The translations under genes were made by a program, and so were the position numbers. Positions 7,098 to 11,638 of a stretch of 11,638 nucleotides of DNA are shown here, piece after piece (position 1 is the stretch's first letter; the number at the start of each line of letters is the position of its first letter). Below the pieces are notes generated by a model. It was not told the DNA's origin. It saw only the letters and a list, made by a program, of their open reading frames with translations, and made no database searches. Location of the stretch: assembly GCA_003154855.1 (NCBI GenBank), contig PMEV01000172.1, positions 28,635 to 40,272 of the forward strand, written 5' to 3'. The DNA is from Bryobacterales bacterium. GTDB lineage: Bacteria > Acidobacteriota > Terriglobia > Bryobacterales > Bryobacteraceae.

Positions 7098-8474
7098 TCA
7101 GGCGGACTGGCCGTAACGCTCGAGAAAGCGCGCGACGGTGGCAATGCCGAGGTAGTAATTCTCGAGGCGGAACTTCTCGTTGGGCGAATGCAGGCCGTCG
7201 TCAGGCAATCCGAATCCCATCATCACGCTTGGAATTCCGAGGTGGGCCGCGAAATCCCCGACGATGGGCACCGAAGCGCCGTCGCGTATGAACACCGTGG
7301 GGCGGCCGAAGACTTCGGCGAAGGCGCTGGCGGCGAGGCGGATGGAGGGGTGATCGGTATCCACCAACACGGCGGGAGAGCCGCTCAGCTCGCGCACGTG
7401 CATTTGGATGCCGTCGGGCGTGTGGTCGGCGACGAACTGGCGGAAGCTGGCAACGACCTTGGCGGGGTCCTGTTTGGGAACCAGGCGGAAACTGACCTTG
7501 GCGGTGGCAACGGCCGGGATCACGGTCTTGGCTCCCGCGCCGGTGAAGCCGCCCGCGATGCCGTGTACTTCGAAGGCCGGGCGCGCCCAAATGCGCTCGA
7601 GCACGGAGTAGCCCGGCTCGCCAGTCAGCTTCAGCGACCCGACCTCGGCGCGCAGAAACTCGGCTTCGTCGAATGGCAGGGCCTCCCAACTCGCCTTCTC
7701 GGCGGGGGCCGGGGCCTCGACGTCGTCGTAGATGCCGGGCAGGCGGATCACGCCCTGAGCATCCTTCACCTTGGAGAGCAGCTCGATGAGGCCGAAAACG
7801 GGATTGGGAGCCGCGCCGCCATACAGGCCCGAGTGCAGATCGCGGGCCGGGCCGGTGGCTTCGACTTCCAGGTAGATCAGGCCGCGCAAGCCGACACACA
7901 GGGTCGGCATGCCGTCGGCATAGAGCGCGGTATCGGAGACCAGCGCGGCGTCGGCGCGGAGTCTGTCCGGATTGGCGGCCACATAGCGCGTGATGGAGGC
8001 GCCACCGATCTCCTCTTCGCCTTCCACCAGGAACTTGAGGTTGAGGGGAAGCGTTCCGTGGACGGCGCGCAGGGCTTCGACCGCCTTGATGTGCATGTAC
8101 ATCTGCCCTTTGTCGTCGGCCGCGCCGCGGGCGTACAGGTTGCCGTCGCGCACGACAGGCTCGAAGGGAGGGCTGAGCCAGGCTTCGAGAGGATCGGGCG
8201 GCTGCACATCGTAGTGGCCGTAGCAAAGCAGGGTGGGTTTGCCGGGCGCATGCAGCCAATCGGCGTAGACCAGCGGGTGCTTATCGGTGGCGATGACCTC
8301 GGCGTGCTCGAGACCGGCATCGCGCAGGCTGGAGGCCACGAATTGGGCCGCTCGCTCGATGTCGGGGCGGCGTTCCGGGTCCGTGCTGATACTCGGAATG
8401 CGCAGAAAGGTCTCGAGTTCCTCGAGGAAGCGGCCTCGGTTGGTGGCTAGGAAAGTGGCGAGAGCGTCGGGCAT
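7098..8474 (-). CDS. M20 family metallo-dipeptidase
   Basis: This 458-residue, probably cytoplasmic, two-zinc M20 hydrolase resembles the CNDP2/DUG1 type of dipeptidases. Visible active-site elements are GHYDVQP (86-92, metal ligand H87 with D89), ARGAADDKGQ (115-124, bridging D120), EGEEEIGG (151-158, with E154 as general base and E155 as ligand), VSDTAL (179-184, D181) and LHSPNEKF near the C-terminus (H429). All five expected metal ligands and the catalytic glutamate are therefore present. The lid/dimerisation domain lies in between, around residues 200-320. ATG 8474 is chosen because AGGAGG stands 4 nt upstream; the open frame extends 100 codons further, but that part only shadows the radical SAM gene. 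It is the first gene of the likely operon with murJ. It may recycle short peptides, but the substrate cannot be specified. Confidence 0.92.
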   Translation of the reverse strand: MPDALATFLATNRGRFLEELETFLRIPSISTDPERRPDIERAAQFVASSLRDAGLEHAEVIATDKHPLVYADWLHAPGKPTLLCYGHYDVQPPDPLEAWLSPPFEPVVRDGNLYARGAADDKGQMYMHIKAVEALRAVHGTLPLNLKFLVEGEEEIGGASITRYVAANPDRLRADAALVSDTALYADGMPTLCVGLRGLIYLEVEATGPARDLHSGLYGGAAPNPVFGLIELLSKVKDAQGVIRLPGIYDDVEAPAPAEKASWEALPFDEAEFLRAEVGSLKLTGEPGYSVLERIWARPAFEVHGIAGGFTGAGAKTVIPAVATAKVSFRLVPKQDPAKVVASFRQFVADHTPDGIQMHVRELSGSPAVLVDTDHPSIRLAASAFAEVFGRPTVFIRDGASVPIVGDFAAHLGIPSVMMGFGLPDDGLHSPNEKFRLENYYLGIATVARFLERYGQSA

Positions 8475-8478
8475 GGAG

Positions 8479-8484
8479 CCTCCT
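8479..8484 (-). promoter_or_regulatory. Ribosome binding site deciding the M20 start
   Basis: AGGAGG on the minus strand (8484 to 8479), 4 nt before ATG 8474, is a perfect core match. It fixes the start of the M20 gene and argues against the 100-residue N-terminal extension available in the open frame. Confidence 0.8.
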
Positions 8485-8498
8485 GGGTCGGTAGAACC

Positions 8499-8527
8499 AT
8501 TATAGAAGCGAGGGAGGTGCGTGTTAG
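8499..8527 (-). promoter_or_regulatory. Sigma70-type promoter for the M20-murJ-TMTC gene cluster
   Basis: On the minus strand CTAACA (8527-8522, 4 of 6 matches to TTGACA) is followed, after exactly 17 nt, by a perfect TATAAT (8504-8499). Transcription would begin near 8492, leaving about an 18-nt leader that contains the AGGAGG site. The -35 overlaps the TAA stop of the upstream radical SAM gene (8526-8524), so the M20 cluster can be transcribed independently of it despite the 49-nt spacing. Confidence 0.65.
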
Positions 8528-9879
8528 CAGCGCCGCAGAATGTCCCAGTAGGCGCCGCGGTGGCCCTGCGCGATGGCGTCGATGAGACGCTGGTTGGCGT
8601 TGTAGTTGTAGTTGCGGTCGGGGTGGGAGGGGTCGAAGAAGAGGAAGCGGCGGTCGCCGCCGATGAGGGAATCGAGCAGCGGAAAAACGAAAGGCGCGAC
8701 GGCGGGCTCGATGAAGAAGTCCGGCTGCGAAGGAAGGCGCGCGGAGAGTTCGGTGCCTGGATAGAGGCGGACACCGACGGAGACGCCCACGCGGTCGGCG
8801 TCGGCCTGCTTCATCAGATCCACGGTGCGCACCAGGCTTTCGCGGGTCTCCCCGGGCGAAGCGAGCAGCAGGTCGAGCATGACGGCCATGCCCGCCTCCT
8901 TCGACCAACGGACGGCGTTCAGGATGTCGGCGGGGGCGAAGTCGCGCTGCAAGCGCATCAGCATTTCCGGGTCGCCACTGTCCACGCCGAAGTTGATGCC
9001 CATGCAACCGGCCTGGCGCATGGCCCGGGCCAGGTCCCGAGTGAAAGGAGCGGGCGAGCAATAGGCGTACCAGCGCATTCGATCGGCCCAGCCACGGCGA
9101 ATTATCTCGCGGCAGACCTCGTCAGCGTGCCAGGGCGGCAGATTGAATTCGCCATCGCAGGTGTGCAGGCGATCGATGCCCTGCTGGAGGAGCCGCTCGA
9201 GTTCGTCGGCCACGGCGGCGGGAGGCCGGAGCCGGGTTTGTCTGCCCTTGGCGAGCGGGTCGGCGCAGTAGACGCAGCGGCCGGGACAGCCGCGCTTGGT
9301 TTCGAAACCGGCTTGCCCTCCTTCGCGGAAATAGCGCCGGTTGTCCACCCAGCTACGGCTCATGGCGGGGAGATCGGCTAGGGGCCACGCGGCCGGCGGA
9401 TTGCGCTGGTACTCGGCGCCGCGCCGCCAGACCAAGTTGGGCAGGTCGCGCCAATCTTCGTTCTTCTCGATTCTGGCGGCCAGCTCGGGGAGCGCGAACT
9501 CGCCATCTCCCCACACGCCGAGGTCCAAGTTGGCGAGGGCCAGCACCGCCTCGGGCATCACGGAGAATCCAACGCCACCCGCCACGATGGGGGCTCCGGT
9601 GTGGGCGCGAATGGCGTCGGCGATGGCGGCGAATTCGGCCAGGAAGGACTGGCGGCAGGTGGAGGCGCAGTCGTCGGTATTGCGCAGCGTGAGGCCGATG
9701 AGGCCGAACTCCGGCCGGGCCAGGAATCGGGCGATGGCCGCGGGTGCATCCGGCTCCCAGCACAAATCCAGCAGTTCCACGGCATTCCCGGCGGCATGGA
9801 GCGCCTCCGCGACGTAGTCCAACCCTATGGGGGCGATGGGAGGCCGCATCCGGTTCGTGTTGACCAGGGCAACGCGCAT
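8524..9879 (-). CDS. B12-binding-type radical SAM protein, function unknown
   Basis: This 451-residue protein has a Rossmann-like N-terminal half of the cobalamin-binding type (about 1-140; VALVNTNR..., GLIGLTLRN at 59-67, IVAGGVGFSV at 98-107, WGDGE at 123-127). The radical SAM core follows from about 190, with the cluster motif C198-x3-C202-x2-C205 inside KRGCPGRCVYCADP. Later landmarks are LHTCDGEFN (238-246), NFGVDSGDPEML (296-307) and ASPGETRESL (340-349), the usual class-B radical SAM layout. The B12 domain has no DxHxxG motif, which is normal for this class. Such proteins carry out methylations, rearrangements or other radical chemistry; the reaction here cannot be told. The start ATG 9879 has GAAGGA (9890-9885) 5 nt upstream. 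It is divergent from the reductive dehalogenase, itself a corrinoid enzyme, across about 425 bp. The C-terminus ends in RRC. Confidence 0.87.
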   Translation of the reverse strand: MRVALVNTNRMRPPIAPIGLDYVAEALHAAGNAVELLDLCWEPDAPAAIARFLARPEFGLIGLTLRNTDDCASTCRQSFLAEFAAIADAIRAHTGAPIVAGGVGFSVMPEAVLALANLDLGVWGDGEFALPELAARIEKNEDWRDLPNLVWRRGAEYQRNPPAAWPLADLPAMSRSWVDNRRYFREGGQAGFETKRGCPGRCVYCADPLAKGRQTRLRPPAAVADELERLLQQGIDRLHTCDGEFNLPPWHADEVCREIIRRGWADRMRWYAYCSPAPFTRDLARAMRQAGCMGINFGVDSGDPEMLMRLQRDFAPADILNAVRWSKEAGMAVMLDLLLASPGETRESLVRTVDLMKQADADRVGVSVGVRLYPGTELSARLPSQPDFFIEPAVAPFVFPLLDSLIGGDRRFLFFDPSHPDRNYNYNANQRLIDAIAQGHRGAYWDILRRC

Positions 9880-10133
9880 GACGATCCTTCTTTATACACC
9901 GGCGGGACAAGGAGTCCAAATTCCGTGCCGATGCCCGATGGCGGGCTCGCCGGGACGAACTGCCGGGAAATCGCATGGGAGCCCCATCTCGGGCTTGCAG
10001 CGAGGCGCTTCCAGGCGCATTGATCCACTGGCTGCGGACGGATCGTGGAAATCGACAGGCCAACCACGGCGACGCCGCTTAAAGATAGTTCCGTGCGACG
10101 CACTAATCCCAACTAACTAACACTTTGTCCGTA

Positions 10134-10162
10134 TTGATTTAGGACTTTCAGAGTGATATTAC
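10134..10162 (+). promoter_or_regulatory. Probable promoter of the reductive dehalogenase gene
   Basis: TTGATT (10134-10139, 4 of 6) and TATTAC (10157-10162, 4 of 6) are separated by 17 nt, and TGA directly before the -10 makes it an extended -10 (TGn at 10154-10156). It lies in the only AT-rich part of the region. Transcription would start near 10169, about 135 nt before the proposed start codon, leaving a long untranslated leader. Confidence 0.45.
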
Positions 10163-10266
10163 ATAATACAGCCCGCCAGACGTTCGACAAGGCTGTCTCG
10201 CAAAAAGCGGAACGCACTGTTATGCGGCTTCGGCCCGGATAGTGTAAGTGTGTCCAAGCGCCGGGG

Positions 10267-10279
10267 CGACGCGGCGTCG
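10267..10279. promoter_or_regulatory. 13-bp perfect palindrome in the dehalogenase leader
   Basis: CGACGC-G-GCGTCG is a perfect inverted repeat around one central base, 25 nt before the proposed GTG start. It might be an operator half-dyad or a leader hairpin, but in GC-rich DNA a repeat of this size can arise by chance. Confidence 0.2.
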
Positions 10280-10304
10280 ATCGCCACGAATGCGGGAGAA
10301 GTGT

Positions 10305-11638
10305 GTGGACAGGAACAATAACGTGGAAATGGAACACAAGCAGACTGACCGGCGCACCCTGTTGAAGGCGGCCGGGCTTATTGCCGCGGGCGGCGTGCCG
10401 GCGGCGGTTTCGGCGCCGGAAAGACGCGCCGGCGGCAACGCGCGGAAGCGCGCCTGGTGGGTGAAGGCCGTGGACCGGCCGACCCTCGGCGAGAAGGCCC
10501 CCGGTTTCAAACGCTTCTCGGGCGACAACATCTTCGAGATCTACCAACAGTTGAAAACCCAGCGCGAGGGAGCGGGCTCGTTCGAAGCCGAGCAGGCCGC
10601 CAAATCCAAGCGCCTGGCCGGGTGGATGCGCAAGAGCAAGCCCGGCTACCGTCTGCCCGACCACCAGTTAAGCGAAGGCGCCTGGACCTTGATGAAGGCC
10701 GCCAAGCCCGGCGAGGGGCTGCTGTCGTGGACGCGGATCTTTGTGCGCACGCCGGCTGAATTGGGCGTCGGGCCTCACGTGGCTCCGCCCGAAGAGATGG
10801 CGAGAACGGTGAAGGCCGCCGCGCGACTCTATGGCGCCGGCCTGGTCGGGATCGCGCCGATGAACGAGACTTACGTCAACCTCAGGCAAGAGAAGAAAGA
10901 CATCGTCTTCGAAGACGTTGACGTCCCCGCGGTAACCGGCACGAAGTTCGCGATTCCCCGGAAGATGAAATGGGTCGTGGCTATCGCAATCCCGATGGAC
11001 CTGGACCTCCTCTCGCGCGCCCCGACCTCGTTGGGAGATGCCGCTACGGGACTTGGCTACAGCCACTCCGCATTCGCGGTGGCATCGCTGGCCGAGTTTA
11101 TCCGCGGTCTCGGCTATCAGGCCATTCCCAGCGTGAACGATACGGCGTTGAGCGTGCCGTTCGCGGTGGAGGCGGGCATCGGGGAACTGAGCCGCCTGAA
11201 CAAGCTGGTCACGCCCGAATTCGGCCCCGCGGTTCGCCTGTGCAAGGTCTTCACCGATCTGCCGATGGCTTACGACAAGCCCGTCGATTTCGGGCTGGTC
11301 GAGTTCTGTAGAAAGTGTAAGAAGTGCGCCGAGTCGTGCCCATCGGGCGCACTGTCATTCGACGACGAGCCGAGTTTCAAAACCAGAGGCCCGTGGAATA
11401 ATCCCGGACACAAGGCATGGTTCGAAGATTCGTACCTCTGTTTCCAGCACTGGCAGCAAGTCGACAACGGGTGCGGCATTTGCCTGGCGAGTTGCCCTTA
11501 CACCAAAGCCGCCCAGGCCTGGATTCACGATGTAGTGAAAGCTACGGCTTCGGTCGCGCCGGCCGCGGACGGACTGTTCCGCATCATGGACAACGCCCTT
11601 GGCTATGGAAGGCAGCACGATCCCGAACAATGGTGGAC
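10305..11638 (+). CDS. rdhA: Reductive dehalogenase catalytic subunit (RdhA family), 3' end cut by window
   Basis: About 444 residues are visible. The family comprises corrinoid and iron-sulfur enzymes that remove halogen from organohalides, usually exported by Tat and attached outside the cytoplasmic membrane. A twin-arginine signal is present (DRRTLLKAAG, R16/R17) with a hydrophobic stretch and APERRA after it. The C-terminal half has two 4Fe-4S motifs: C335-x2-C338-x2-C341-x3-C345-P, and C379-x10-C390-x2-C393-x3-C397-P. Y252 (GLGYSHS), N278 (PSVNDT) and R311 (AVRLCKV) have the same spacing as PceA Y246/N272/R305, the reported active-site residues. The end DPEQWW suggests only a short tail is missing. 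The start is uncertain: GTG 10305 has GGAG 6 nt upstream, GTG 10323 has AGGA 8 nt upstream, and ATG 10329 and ATG 10290 lack good sites. QueG is excluded by the Tat signal and domain order. No RdhB anchor gene is visible; it could lie downstream. Confidence 0.9.
   Translation, partial: MDRNNNVEMEHKQTDRRTLLKAAGLIAAGGVPAAVSAPERRAGGNARKRAWWVKAVDRPTLGEKAPGFKRFSGDNIFEIYQQLKTQREGAGSFEAEQAAKSKRLAGWMRKSKPGYRLPDHQLSEGAWTLMKAAKPGEGLLSWTRIFVRTPAELGVGPHVAPPEEMARTVKAAARLYGAGLVGIAPMNETYVNLRQEKKDIVFEDVDVPAVTGTKFAIPRKMKWVVAIAIPMDLDLLSRAPTSLGDAATGLGYSHSAFAVASLAEFIRGLGYQAIPSVNDTALSVPFAVEAGIGELSRLNKLVTPEFGPAVRLCKVFTDLPMAYDKPVDFGLVEFCRKCKKCAESCPSGALSFDDEPSFKTRGPWNNPGHKAWFEDSYLCFQHWQQVDNGCGICLASCPYTKAAQAWIHDVVKATASVAPAADGLFRIMDNALGYGRQHDPEQWW

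Larger units (their letters stand above)
9880..10304. other. Divergent intergenic region between radical SAM and reductive dehalogenase genes
   Basis: No convincing gene is seen. The radical SAM side (9880-10080) is GC-rich, with a ribosome binding site (9885-9890), a TATAAA (minus, 9896-9891) too close to the ATG to be a comfortable promoter for an SD-led message, and a 13-bp palindrome ATGGGAGCCCCAT (9975-9987). Open frames on both strands over about 9825-10120 encode Arg/Pro/Ser-rich sequence of no recognisable family. The stretch about 10080-10240 is clearly more AT-rich and contains the probable dehalogenase promoter. A second 13-bp palindrome lies at 10267-10279. No cobalamin riboswitch, tRNA or mobile-element end was recognised by eye. 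Confidence 0.6.

Noticed and set aside
6960..8450. 496-codon open frame on the plus strand
   Set aside because: It lies antisense to the M20 gene and the start of murJ, encodes Gly/Asp/His/Arg-rich sequence without any domain, and is a by-product of GC-rich codon use. The same holds for the plus-strand frames at 6019-6939 and 2311-2874.
8475..8774. 100-residue N-terminal extension of the M20 peptidase
   Set aside because: It is Ser/Thr/Pro low-complexity sequence overlapping the radical SAM gene in another frame, and AGGAGG precedes ATG 8474.
9975..9987. Palindrome ATGGGAGCCCCAT as an operator
   Set aside because: It is an isolated 13-bp match with no nearby promoter alignment and could easily occur by chance.
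9825..10120. Overlapping small open frames on both strands (about 95 codons each)
   Set aside because: Neither has a recognisable family, a ribosome binding site or a sensible hydrophobic/charged pattern, and they overlap the start of the radical SAM gene.
9880..10304. Cobalamin riboswitch between the two B12-related genes
   Set aside because: I looked for B12-box-like sequence on both strands; CCACTGGCTGCG near 10025 is suggestive but the surrounding conserved elements are missing. Only a covariance-model scan could settle it.
10113..10664. 183-codon minus-strand open frame over the dehalogenase start
   Set aside because: It is antisense to the RdhA signal peptide and N-terminal region, which are clearly coding on the plus strand.
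1..11638. CRISPR arrays, insertion sequences, tRNA or rRNA genes
   Set aside because: No short regularly spaced repeats, transposase frames with terminal inverted repeats or RNA gene signatures were recognised; the only long repeat is the paralogous gene pair.

Overview
The window looks like a chromosomal segment of a GC-rich Gram-negative bacterium. Gene content and style suggest an acidobacterium, perhaps of the Bryobacterales/Solibacter type: a zinc-ribbon coiled-coil protein, several TPR membrane proteins, a B12-type radical SAM protein and a Tat-exported reductive dehalogenase. That assignment is inference from gene content; no rRNA or other marker is present.

Layout. Positions 1-98 (minus) hold the N-terminus of a zf-RING_7/C4-type zinc-ribbon coiled-coil protein. 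Divergent from it, 232-1320 (plus) encodes a GT2 glycosyltransferase fused to a GtrA-like membrane domain. Its stop lies only 3 nt from the stop of a convergent four-gene minus-strand cluster, in transcription order: M20 dipeptidase (8474-7098), lipid II flippase MurJ (7088-5436), and two tandem paralogous TMTC-like GT-C/TPR membrane proteins (5439-3382 and 3345-1324). A good sigma70-like promoter precedes the M20 gene. The M20-murJ gap is 9 nt, murJ and the first TMTC-like gene overlap by ATGA, and the two TMTC-like genes are 36 nt apart, so the four are probably one transcript. Upstream, also on minus, is a cobalamin-binding-type radical SAM protein (9879-8524). A roughly 425-bp intergenic region separates it from a divergent reductive dehalogenase catalytic subunit gene (plus, from about 10305), which is cut by the window end just short of its expected C-terminus.

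How the genes may work together. The GT2-GtrA protein resembles enzymes that make or handle polyprenyl-phosphate sugars. The two TMTC-like proteins resemble eukaryotic TMTC1-4, GT-C enzymes that take mannose from a dolichyl-phosphate donor. With MurJ these could form a bacterial envelope glycosylation locus analogous to eukaryotic O-mannosylation; this is a hypothesis from family resemblance and proximity. The reductive dehalogenase keeps the two Fe-S cluster motifs, a twin-arginine motif, and a Tyr/Asn/Arg trio with the same 26/33-residue spacing as Y246/N272/R305 of PceA. Its divergent neighbour is also of a B12-using family.

No tRNA, rRNA, CRISPR array, insertion sequence or attachment site was recognised.
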